From positions 1 through 5,328 of the forward strand of contig JANTFN010000143.1 of assembly GCA_024763435.1 (NCBI GenBank): a stretch of DNA of 5,328 nt. The letters are read 5' to 3'. This document shows, piece by piece, positions 1 to 5,328 of the stretch (position 1 is its first letter; the number at the start of each line of letters is the position of its first letter). The position numbers and the translations under genes were made by a program. The notes beneath the pieces were generated by a model. It saw nothing but the letters and a program-made list of their open reading frames with translations. It was not told the DNA's origin and did no database searches. The DNA is from Thermodesulfobacteriota bacterium (GTDB taxonomy: Bacteria > Desulfobacterota > S145-22).

Positions 1-17
1 ATAGAAACGTTAAAAAT

Positions 18-41
18 GTTTAAAGCTTAAGAGCTTAAAAC
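18..41 (-). terminator. Weak AT-rich hairpin after the DUF151 gene
   Basis: An imperfect 10-bp inverted repeat (18-27 with 32-41, one A-A mismatch, 4-nt loop) lies 18 nt after the DUF151 stop. On the minus strand it is followed by ATTTTTAACG, a short T-run. The stem is mostly A-T, so termination would be weak at best; the remainder of the 59-nt region to the window edge shows no gene. Confidence 0.3.
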
Positions 42-59
42 ATAATACTATCCCACCGC

Positions 60-575
60 TTACATTTTATACTTTCCAAAATCCTCAGGGGCAAGTTTCT
101 CCAGAATTTTTTTCAGTTTTTCCCTGTCCGCGGTTGATATGACCCGCGCTTCCCCGTTTCTTCCTCTTTTTTCTCCAGTTTCGAGCTGGGACTTTTCCAG
201 AACCTTTTTGTGAACAAGGATAGGAACGCCGAACCTTACCGCGAGAGCAATCGCGTCGCTTGGACGCGCATCTGTCTGAATACGCCGATTCTTCTGTTCC
301 AGGTGAATCAGGGCATAATAGGTGTTCATGCGAAGATCACAAATTTCCACGCGCAGGATACGCCCGCCCAGCTCAAGAATCATTGTTTTAAGAAGGTCGT
401 GCGTCATGGGGCGTCCCACATCAACCTTCTCAAGAATTGTCGCGATAGCCGTTGCCTCCATGGTCCCTATCCAGATTGGCAGGACCTTTTCTCCCCTTAA
501 ATCCCTTAAAACCAGAACCGGCGAATTGGTCAGCGGATCAAGGGTCAGCCCCCCTACCTCCATTTCTATATACAT
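60..575 (-). CDS. DUF151 / bifunctional nuclease (BFN) domain protein
   Basis: A 171-residue soluble protein of the DUF151 family (COG1259, PF02577). The conserved core fills residues 1-125: GGLTLDPLTNSPVLVL, the LPIWIG strand, RPMTHDLLKTMI (55-66) and the family hallmark DARPSDAIALAVR (102-114). The charged tail (about 125-171, KRGRNGEARV...REKLKKILEKLAPEDF) resembles the weakly conserved C-terminal extension of bacterial members; no UVR motif is evident. Plant relatives have been described as bifunctional nucleases and bacterial structures are known, but the bacterial substrate and role are not settled, so no gene symbol is given. There is no signal peptide or membrane segment. It overlaps miaB by 10 nt and is very likely co-translated with it. 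Because miaB works on tRNA, an RNA-related role is conceivable, but this is only inference from context. Confidence 0.92.
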   Translation of the reverse strand: MYIEMEVGGLTLDPLTNSPVLVLRDLRGEKVLPIWIGTMEATAIATILEKVDVGRPMTHDLLKTMILELGGRILRVEICDLRMNTYYALIHLEQKNRRIQTDARPSDAIALAVRFGVPILVHKKVLEKSQLETGEKRGRNGEARVISTADREKLKKILEKLAPEDFGKYKM

Positions 576-1879
576 GGCTCTTCCTCCATAACCCCCAGCA
601 GTGAATTCTGAAAACCTTCAACAATTCTAACCGCGACTTCTCTTGCCATCACATCCCCGCGCGGCTCGAAGTTTACGATTCTGTTATCACGGGTCCGCCC
701 CATCAGATATCCTTCTGGGTACTTGCTTTTCCCTTCTACAAGAACACTTTTGATCTTCCCTGCCTGCTGCCTGTTTTTTTCAAGCGTTATTGCGCGCTGC
801 ACTGCCTGCAGCCTTTGTAATCGTTCCGTTTTGATGTCTTTATCAAGCTGCCCGGGGTAATCCGAGGCGCGTGTAAAGGGACGCGGCGTGTATATAAAGG
901 AAAACAGGGTATCAAACCGCACCTCACGGATAAGGGACAGGGTCTCGTTAAAATCCTGCTCTGTCTCTCCCGGAAATCCCACAATGACATCCGCCGAAAG
1001 GGCAATTTCCGGGACCCTCTTCCGCAATTTTATAATTTTCTCCAGATATTCCCCGCGCGTGTACCCCCGCCCCATAAGTTTCAGGATTCGATCGGAACCA
1101 GACTGAAACGGGAGATGGATGGATTCACAGAGGGTCTCTAATCTTCCAAAAAGATTCATCGTGTCATCACCCAGGCTTGCGGGTTGCGAGGTTATAAAAC
1201 GAACACGCCGTAACCCCTTAATTGCGTTTATCTTATTCAACAGGTCATGAAAAGTCAAATCATGCGGCCTGTCCAGGCCATAACGATTCACATTCTGCCC
1301 CAAGAGGCTTATCTCTAAAACCCCCTTTGCCGCAAGCCCTTCAATCTCGCTTATAATCTCAGCAGAGGGGCGGCTTCTTTCCCGCCCCCTGACAAAGGGA
1401 ACAATACAGTAGCTACAGAAATTGTCACACCCCTGCATAATCGTAACGAACGCGCTGCAAGTCGTTTGTATAAGTGGTTCCCGGAATATTTCAAGGGATT
1501 CCTTCGCGTCAACAAAATTCACGTCGACCAGATTTTTGTGATCCCGCATAACATCGTCAAGAATATCACCAATACGATGCAGTTTCTGTGTCCCCAGGAC
1601 AAACTTTATCTCATCATTTTTTTCCAATAGTTCCGAGCCATACTGTTGCGCGACGCAGCCCATAACCCCGATCATCTTTCCCATGGGCGCAAGTCTCCCC
1701 ACAAGCGAGAGAACCTTTTTTTCAGGTTTTTCCCGGACGCTGCAGGTATTTATAAGGATAAGATCTGCCTCCTCAGGCGTATCCACGTGATCATGCCCTT
1801 TCCGGGCAAGCAATGCCGCCACTTTACGGGATTCGTTTACATTCATCTGACAGCCAAAGGTTTTAATATAAAATTTCAT
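566..1879 (-). CDS. miaB: tRNA-2-methylthio-N6-dimethylallyladenosine synthase MiaB
   Basis: A radical-SAM methylthiotransferase that adds the methylthio group to i6A37 in tRNAs reading UNN codons. In the 437-residue product the N-terminal UPF0004 domain carries the auxiliary cluster cysteines C10 (TFGCQMN), C46 (NTCSVRE) and C75 (MGCVAQQ). The radical-SAM cluster follows at C151-C155-C158 (CDNFCSYC), with GQNVNRYG, LPFQSGSDR and VGFPGET further on. A C-terminal TRAM domain ends in GRTRDNRIVNF, which favours MiaB over RimO and MtaB. Start choice: an in-frame GTG at 1900 would add seven residues but lies in the 3' arm of the hairpin above, and MKFYIKTFGCQMN is the family's normal beginning, so ATG 1879 is preferred; its Shine-Dalgarno is weak (AGCGAG). 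Two conserved spots differ from the common form: TSQP where TSHP is usual, and PRPFT where PRPGT is usual. The end overlaps the DUF151 gene by 10 nt. Confidence 0.95.
   Translation of the reverse strand: MKFYIKTFGCQMNVNESRKVAALLARKGHDHVDTPEEADLILINTCSVREKPEKKVLSLVGRLAPMGKMIGVMGCVAQQYGSELLEKNDEIKFVLGTQKLHRIGDILDDVMRDHKNLVDVNFVDAKESLEIFREPLIQTTCSAFVTIMQGCDNFCSYCIVPFVRGRERSRPSAEIISEIEGLAAKGVLEISLLGQNVNRYGLDRPHDLTFHDLLNKINAIKGLRRVRFITSQPASLGDDTMNLFGRLETLCESIHLPFQSGSDRILKLMGRGYTRGEYLEKIIKLRKRVPEIALSADVIVGFPGETEQDFNETLSLIREVRFDTLFSFIYTPRPFTRASDYPGQLDKDIKTERLQRLQAVQRAITLEKNRQQAGKIKSVLVEGKSKYPEGYLMGRTRDNRIVNFEPRGDVMAREVAVRIVEGFQNSLLGVMEEEPCI
583..587 (-). promoter_or_regulatory. Shine-Dalgarno of the DUF151 gene, inside miaB
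   Basis: GGAGG on the minus strand, 7 nt before ATG 575, lies within the last codons of miaB. It fixes the start of the downstream gene at 575, giving a 10-nt overlap in which the ATG is read out of frame in miaB. This arrangement implies translational coupling of the two proteins. Confidence 0.8.
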
Positions 1880-1896
1880 ACTCGCTTTTGCCTGAA

Positions 1897-1936
1897 ACAC
1901 AAAGGCCCCGTATCGTTCATCACGGGGCCTTTGTGT
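1897..1936 (-). terminator. Strong hairpin between fbp and miaB, probable intrinsic terminator
   Basis: A perfect 15-bp inverted repeat (1897-1911 with 1922-1936) encloses a 10-nt loop. The core is AAAGGCCCCG/CGGGGCCTTT, with the A-tract before and U-rich tail (TTTGTGTTT) after that suit a Rho-independent terminator read on the minus strand, beginning 22 nt after the fbp stop. The tail is interrupted by Gs, so termination may be partial. The 3' arm ends only 17 nt before the miaB ATG, leaving no room for a separate miaB promoter behind it; miaB therefore depends on read-through or on a promoter upstream of the hairpin, which makes an attenuator role possible. Confidence 0.72.
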
Positions 1937-1958
1937 CTTGCGGTTTTTAAATCCGTTT

Positions 1959-3062
1959 TTAGCGAACGGTAAATTTTCCGTCCAGTTTTTTCATCTTCTC
2001 CACAATTCCGCCATACTCGAGCTCACCATACGGGAGCATGGCAAGTCCGGAAAATCCCTGCTGACGAATCTCTGTCGCCTTGCGGGAAACGTTTGTCCGG
2101 ACATAATCCCAGTAGGGATGATCGAAGGCATCCGCGGGTTCTGTCAGCAAACCATTATGGACACAATAAGCACTGCTGGATACAACAGGGGGCCCGTCAA
2201 AGTAAGATATTGTGGAATTCCTCTTAACCGGCATCAGGGGACCGGTGTGGCTTCCGCGCATAAAACCGGCGACATAATGGCCGATATTAAAAGGCGAAAG
2301 AACCTCACCTGTTGCCGGAAAAGCACCCTGTACCCTTACCAGCATAACCGGATCATCTTTTCCGGTATATTTACCCGCAATATTGTGGAGGCGGGTGGTG
2401 CTGACCGTCGCTGCGATATCTCCGGTTCCCCGGGAATAAACCGATTCAACAACAAACCTCTGATTGTCCCTGAGCAGTGCGGCAATATCATAGAGGTCTT
2501 CCGGGGCATTGAGTTCGATAATCCTGTCCCCTTCTGTGTAGGCAACGTCCATAATAACAAACTTGAATCCATCCTTCATGGCGGGGCTCAACATCAGGCC
2601 CGCGTTATGCATGGGGGATGTAAAGGCCAGAAAGAGCGGGAGGTTATAGGCGCCGGGATCCGTTTTATCCGCGGCAAAAAACAGAAAAGGTTCGTTGGGT
2701 CGCTCTTCAAATTCCATCTCGGCAACGGCCGGGCCCATGCCCTTAACATTCCCTGAAAAGGAATCTTTCAGGAGGTCCTGCCCCGCGCCGTAGAGGCCCT
2801 GTTTTTTGGCAACCTCTGTCCCGGCAATAAAGGCATCCCAGGCAAGCTTATGAATTTCCTCGTTTCCTTTTCCTTTGGTGTGTGTCATAAGGATGGCAAC
2901 ATCATCACCCGTATGGCTGATATTAAAATCGAGAAGCAGTCCCTTTTCAAGGCCATTCTTCTTTACATAGCTTTCAACCTCCGCGATAAGTTGTCTACTC
3001 GGGACAATGTGCCCCCCAATACTTCCAATATCCGCTTTAATAACAGCAAGTGTTGTTTTCAT
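1959..3062 (-). CDS. fbp: Archaeal-type fructose-1,6-bisphosphate aldolase/phosphatase (class V FBPase)
   Basis: A bifunctional gluconeogenic enzyme that condenses dihydroxyacetone phosphate with glyceraldehyde 3-phosphate and dephosphorylates the product to fructose 6-phosphate in one active site with Mg2+. At 367 residues it is family length, and the residues known from crenarchaeal enzymes are present: D11 and H18 (KADIGSIGGH), D53/D54 (HTGDD), Q95 (YGAGQD), D132/K133 (ADKTD), then Y232, the Schiff-base lysine K235 and D236/D237 (KYTGKDDP), and the C-terminal tyrosine Y350 (ELEYGG). SPFNIGHYVAGF and YFDGPPVVS are further family signatures. It should therefore be active in both reactions. 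The start at 3062 has a good Shine-Dalgarno (AAGGAGG, 4 nt before ATG). It is 13 nt from surE and is closed by a strong hairpin downstream. The usual distribution of this family is archaea and thermophilic or anaerobic bacteria; its presence fits an anaerobe that makes sugars from C1/C2 units. A long plus-strand open frame over 1938-2756 is a shadow of this gene. Confidence 0.95.
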   Translation of the reverse strand: MKTTLAVIKADIGSIGGHIVPSRQLIAEVESYVKKNGLEKGLLLDFNISHTGDDVAILMTHTKGKGNEEIHKLAWDAFIAGTEVAKKQGLYGAGQDLLKDSFSGNVKGMGPAVAEMEFEERPNEPFLFFAADKTDPGAYNLPLFLAFTSPMHNAGLMLSPAMKDGFKFVIMDVAYTEGDRIIELNAPEDLYDIAALLRDNQRFVVESVYSRGTGDIAATVSTTRLHNIAGKYTGKDDPVMLVRVQGAFPATGEVLSPFNIGHYVAGFMRGSHTGPLMPVKRNSTISYFDGPPVVSSSAYCVHNGLLTEPADAFDHPYWDYVRTNVSRKATEIRQQGFSGLAMLPYGELEYGGIVEKMKKLDGKFTVR

Positions 3063-3075
3063 GCTTCCTCCTTTT

Positions 3076-3825
3076 TTAAATTTCCCATTCTTTTAATGTT
3101 TCGATGGCATCGTAACCCGTCAGATCCAGACGTAACGGCGTTACGGATATCATTTTGCGGTTTACCGCATCAAAATCACTCCCCGGAACATCCCGGTACC
3201 CAAGCTGGTCACCTCCAATCCAGTAATACTTTTTCCCCCGCGGGTCCACCTTTTCCACAATGGCATCCCCATAAATCCGTTTTCCCTGGCAGGTTATTTC
3301 AACACCCTTTATCTCCTGTTCTGCCAGATTAGGAACATTTACGTTCAAAAGGGTATTGTCCGGAAGACCGTGTTTCAAAACTTGCTCAACCAGCCTCTTC
3401 GCAAAAGCGGCAGCTGCCTCAAATTTAAAATTTTTTCGTGTAACCAGAGACACGGCAATCGAAGGAATTCCTATCAAGGTCCCCTCAATGGCGGCTGAAA
3501 CCGTCCCGGAATAGGTCACATCGTCTCCCAGATTTTCCCCCTTGTTAATGCCGGCAACCAATATTCTCGGTTTTCCCTTCAGGATGCCATTAATACTCAG
3601 ATTTACGCAATCAGCAGGGGTTCCGTCAACACTGAAGCACCGATGGGCGACCTCCTCAACACGTAGCGGACGGTGCAGGGTAATAGCATGGCTTGTCGTA
3701 CTCTGTTCCCGGTCCGGCGCCACAACGGTAACCCTGCCAAGTGATGACAAGGCATCTTTGAGCGCTGTAAGGCCTTCAGATTGTATACCGTCATCATTTG
3801 TGATTAGAATATCTGTGCCCTGCAT
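3076..3825 (-). CDS. surE: 5'/3'-nucleotidase SurE (survival protein E)
   Basis: SurE is a cytoplasmic, divalent-metal-dependent phosphatase acting on nucleoside 5'- and 3'-monophosphates. The 249-residue product has the family's usual length. Its metal site is complete: D11 and D12 in ITNDDG, S42 in REQSTTSHAIT, and N94 in AGINKGENLGDDVTYSGT. Other family landmarks are VVAPDRE, DGTPADCVNL and LLNVNVPN. The start is placed at ATG 3825 (MQGTDILITNDDG). The open frame runs 21 codons further upstream, but that extension (VGGSNPLAP...) is the translation of the 3' half of the tRNA-Pro gene and is not real. No convincing Shine-Dalgarno precedes 3825: the upstream bases are GATCAAGCAAAAAAA, so initiation after tRNA removal would rely on a short, A-rich, unstructured leader of 29 nt or less. 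The FBPA/P gene follows after 13 nt, indicating one transcript. In many proteobacteria surE neighbours pcm/rpoS; that context is absent here. Confidence 0.95.
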   Translation of the reverse strand: MQGTDILITNDDGIQSEGLTALKDALSSLGRVTVVAPDREQSTTSHAITLHRPLRVEEVAHRCFSVDGTPADCVNLSINGILKGKPRILVAGINKGENLGDDVTYSGTVSAAIEGTLIGIPSIAVSLVTRKNFKFEAAAAFAKRLVEQVLKHGLPDNTLLNVNVPNLAEQEIKGVEITCQGKRIYGDAIVEKVDPRGKKYYWIGGDQLGYRDVPGSDFDAVNRKMISVTPLRLDLTGYDAIETLKEWEI

Positions 3826-3854
3826 TTTTTTTGCTTGATCAAAACGAAAGAGTC

Positions 3855-3931
<77 letters not shown>

Positions 3932-3939
3932 CTCATCTA

Positions 3940-3968
3940 ATCTTACGACAATATTTTTTTTATTTCAA
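3940..3968 (-). promoter_or_regulatory. Candidate sigma-70 promoter for tRNA-Pro and downstream surE
   Basis: On the minus strand TTGAAA (3968-3963, 5 of 6 matches to the -35 consensus) is followed, after exactly 17 nt containing an A-tract, by TAAGAT (3945-3940, 4 of 6 matches to the -10 consensus). Transcription would begin about 7 nt further, near 3933, only one or two bases before the mature 5' end of tRNA-Pro at 3931. The first three bases of the -10 hexamer are the merR stop codon. The placement is that expected of a tRNA promoter, but the surrounding DNA is AT-rich and the match may be chance. Confidence 0.42.
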
Positions 3969-4326
3969 TAAGTTCTTTTTTTATTCCCCGTAACTGGGCC
4001 TTAAAATTTTCCTGATAAAAATTGAAATATAGTTGCCGATCTTTCGTTTCTGCCTCCCGATCCTTTAACTTCTTTAAAATTTGCCTCGCACCCGCGATGG
4101 TATACATATCCTCATACAACAGCTTTTTTATAATCAGGAGGAGCCTCAAATCACGTTTTCTGTACAACCGCTGTTTTGAATCTTTTTTAATGGGTTTAAT
4201 GGCGGAAAACTCAGTTTCCCAATATCTCAAAACGTGCGGTTTAACACCCGTAATCTGGCTTACTTCTCCTATTTTGTAATACAGTCTATCCGGAATATCC
4301 GGAAGCTCCAGCCTACTTCTTTCCAT
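3943..4326 (-). CDS. Small MerR-family transcriptional regulator
   Basis: A 127-residue protein with an N-terminal MerR winged-helix DNA-binding domain: YYKIGEVSQITGVKPHVLRYW at about residues 16-36 is the helix-turn-helix with the first wing, and QRLYRKRDLRLLLIIKKLLY (52-71) continues the domain. The segment TIAGARQILKKLK and the following Lys/Glu-rich stretch to the C terminus probably form the dimerising coiled coil. There is no further effector-binding domain and not a single cysteine, so it cannot be a thiolate metal sensor of the MerR/CueR type; ligand and targets are unknown. It overlaps ihfA by 14 nt and has only a poor Shine-Dalgarno (GAGACGG, about 8-13 nt upstream), which suggests translational coupling to ihfA. 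An ihfA–merR pair is, from family knowledge, a recurrent arrangement in deltaproteobacteria. The MerR family call is secure, the biological role is not. Its TAA stop lies within a candidate promoter for the next gene, a tRNA. Confidence 0.9.
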   Translation of the reverse strand: MERSRLELPDIPDRLYYKIGEVSQITGVKPHVLRYWETEFSAIKPIKKDSKQRLYRKRDLRLLLIIKKLLYEDMYTIAGARQILKKLKDREAETKDRQLYFNFYQENFKAQLRGIKKELIEIKKILS

Positions 4327-4594
4327 TAAGCAACCGTCTCAAGACATTGCTTGGCTTAAATGACAGAATCCGCCTGCCCGCAATTGTTATTTTCTCGCCG
4401 GTTTGTGGATTTCTGCCGCGTCTTGGAAATTTTTCCTTGACAACAAAATTGCCAAATCCGGAAATTTTAACCTTTTCTCCTTTTTCAAGGCGTTCCTTCA
4501 TGATTTCAAGGACATTCTCAACAATCATCAGGGAATCTTTTTTTGAAAACCCGACACGCATGTAAACACTGTTCACCAAATCCATCTTCGTCAT
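4313..4594 (-). CDS. ihfA: Integration host factor, alpha subunit
   Basis: A 93-residue DNABII (HU/IHF) family protein. IHF alpha pairs with IHF beta, binds the minor groove at preferred sites and bends DNA sharply, acting as an architectural factor in transcription, replication and recombination. The helical N-terminal half (MTKMDLVNSVYMRVGFSKKD) is followed by KISGFGNFVVKEK (residues 43-55) and the DNA-inserting arm with RNPQTGE (61-67), whose proline intercalates in known family structures. The C-terminal SFKPSNVLRR and the KISGFGNF form favour IHF alpha over HU. The gene's place directly after pheT, as in enterobacteria, supports this strongly. The start at 4594 is fixed by a very purine-rich Shine-Dalgarno stretch (GGGGAGGAG, 7 nt from ATG), the strongest in the window, suggesting high expression. 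A second ATG three codons in is less well spaced. The stop overlaps the following MerR gene by 14 nt. HU-like function cannot be fully excluded. Confidence 0.93.
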   Translation of the reverse strand: MTKMDLVNSVYMRVGFSKKDSLMIVENVLEIMKERLEKGEKVKISGFGNFVVKEKFPRRGRNPQTGEKITIAGRRILSFKPSNVLRRLLNGKK

Positions 4595-4612
4595 AATGCC
4601 TCTCCTCCCCCC

Positions 4613-5328
4613 CTAACGGAGTTCAATGTCCCCTTCCTTTAACAAATAAGATGCCAATTGCCTGTGAATCTTATCTACATCCTTATCCCTCAGCGTTTTT
4701 TTAGCCGCCTGATAGGTTAGCCTGAAGGCAACACTCTTTTTCCCTTCCGGAATTTCCTTGCCTTCGTATATATCAAATAATTCAACCTCTTTCAAATATT
4801 TATTTTGAAACCTGTAAATTTTTTCCAAAATTTCATCCACGGGGCTGTTAATATCAACAATAACAGCCAAATCCCTTTCAATTTCAGGAAATTTTGATAT
4901 CTCCTCAATATCCCGCAACGGCACCGCATGATGATTTAATATCTCGATATCAAGTTCAAAATAATATATATTTTCAGTCAGTTTCAAGGAATTTATAATA
5001 ACCGGATTAAGTTTTCCAAAAACCCCGGCCACATCATCTTCTACACGAATTTCCGCGCAGACCCCCGGATGGAAATAAGAAGGGACAAGCTCGGGCCGCG
5101 TAAACCGCGTTTCTGATACCGCCAGTAATTCACAAATTCCCTCAACATCCCCCTTGATATCTAAAAAATCGAAAGGCTGGGGCCGAAAACCATAAACAAA
5201 GGGATTATTGCCCATCACAAGACCCGCTACATGATGTCTTTCCTCAGGTAACGCGGCTTTTTCTTTTGAATTATATATTCTTCTTACTTCAAATATTTTA
5301 ATATCTTGTATTTTATAATTAAAGTTAT
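4613..5328 (-). CDS. pheT: Phenylalanyl-tRNA synthetase beta subunit, C-terminal part (5' end outside window)
   Basis: PheT is the beta chain of the cytoplasmic alpha2-beta2 enzyme that charges tRNA-Phe. The reading frame is open to the window edge: codons upstream of the first in-frame GTG (5218) translate as good PheT sequence, including LPEERHHVAGL, so the gene does not start at 5218. About 237 C-terminal residues are present, against roughly 800 in a full protein. The first part is the catalytic-like B6/B7 region (FEVRRIY, FDFLDIKGDVEGI, PGVCAEI, GVFGKLNP). The last ~95 residues form the FDX-ACB anticodon-binding domain, with SKFPEIERDLAVIV, ELFDIYEGKEIPEGKKS and AFRLTYQA as landmarks, ending normally at a TAG. 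ihfA follows after 18 nt, so the two are probably co-transcribed, with pheS expected just upstream, outside the window. Codon use is rich in A/T near the window edge. Identification is very secure. Confidence 0.96.
   Translation of the reverse strand, partial: NFNYKIQDIKIFEVRRIYNSKEKAALPEERHHVAGLVMGNNPFVYGFRPQPFDFLDIKGDVEGICELLAVSETRFTRPELVPSYFHPGVCAEIRVEDDVAGVFGKLNPVIINSLKLTENIYYFELDIEILNHHAVPLRDIEEISKFPEIERDLAVIVDINSPVDEILEKIYRFQNKYLKEVELFDIYEGKEIPEGKKSVAFRLTYQAAKKTLRDKDVDKIHRQLASYLLKEGDIELR

Noticed and set aside
1880..1900. Upstream GTG start for miaB, adding seven residues.
   Set aside because: The codon lies within the 3' arm of a strong hairpin, and homologues begin at the MKFYIKTFGCQMN-type sequence.
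1941..1969. Small inverted repeats around the fbp stop codon (CCGTT/AACGG and CGGTTTTT/AAATCCG).
   Set aside because: The arms are 5-7 bp, partly mismatched and AT-rich; the adjacent 15-bp stem is far stronger and explains termination.
1959..1990. Possible miaB promoter upstream of the hairpin (TTTACC, 17 nt, TTAAAA).
   Set aside because: The -10-like hexamer matches only 3 of 6 positions in AT-rich DNA; not distinguishable from chance.
1938..2756. A 272-codon open frame on the plus strand opposite the FBPA/P gene.
   Set aside because: It is fully antisense to a gene with complete catalytic motifs, resembles no family I know, has no Shine-Dalgarno, and its start lies at the hairpin downstream of fbp.
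2850..3332. Plus-strand open frame of 160 codons spanning the fbp–surE junction.
   Set aside because: It crosses two well-supported genes and their intergenic gap, and its low-complexity His/Pro/Ser-rich product is typical of a shadow frame.
4613..5218. A separate 201-residue gene starting at GTG 5218.
   Set aside because: The frame stays open to the window edge, and the upstream codons encode conserved PheT sequence, so this is only the visible 3' part of pheT.
5240..5328. Very AT-rich stretch at the right edge, considered as a promoter or transferred segment.
   Set aside because: It translates in frame as normal PheT sequence; the composition reflects codon use (ATA, AAA, TAT).

Overview
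The window reads as a compact, single-direction housekeeping block from a Gram-negative bacterium. All genes lie on the minus strand, so transcription runs from the right end of the window to the left. The order pheT – ihfA – small MerR-type regulator – tRNA-Pro – surE, followed by miaB and a DUF151 protein, together with the protein sequences, points to a deltaproteobacterial / Desulfobacterota lineage (Syntrophales- or Geobacter-like). That assignment is inferred from synteny and sequence style; no database search was possible.

Right part (5328 to 3943): the 3' two-fifths or less of pheT (phenylalanyl-tRNA synthetase beta chain, entering the window already open), then ihfA (IHF alpha) 18 nt later behind a strong ribosome binding site, then a 127-residue MerR-family protein that overlaps the end of ihfA by 14 nt. 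pheT–ihfA linkage is also known from gamma-proteobacteria.

Middle (3931 to 1959): a complete tRNA-Pro(GGG) with encoded CCA begins 11 nt after the merR stop. A plausible sigma-70 promoter overlaps that stop codon and would start transcription about 1-2 nt before the mature tRNA end. surE begins 29 nt after the tRNA CCA, and 13 nt after surE comes a full-length archaeal-type (class V) fructose-1,6-bisphosphate aldolase/phosphatase with its catalytic residues intact. A 15-bp GC-rich hairpin, probably an intrinsic terminator, closes this unit.

Left part (1879 to 60): miaB (tRNA ms2i6A37 methylthiotransferase) starts directly behind that hairpin and overlaps a DUF151 'bifunctional nuclease' family gene by 10 nt. 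The last 59 nt hold only a weak AT-rich hairpin.

Functionally, most genes serve translation (PheT, tRNA-Pro, MiaB) or nucleoid/transcription control (IHF, MerR), with SurE in nucleotide housekeeping and FBPA/P in gluconeogenesis. I saw no mobile element, CRISPR array, toxin-antitoxin or defence-like system, and nothing that amounts to a new system. The points worth a second look are the tRNA embedded in a protein operon with its overlapping promoter, the archaeal-type FBPase, and the hairpin abutting miaB.
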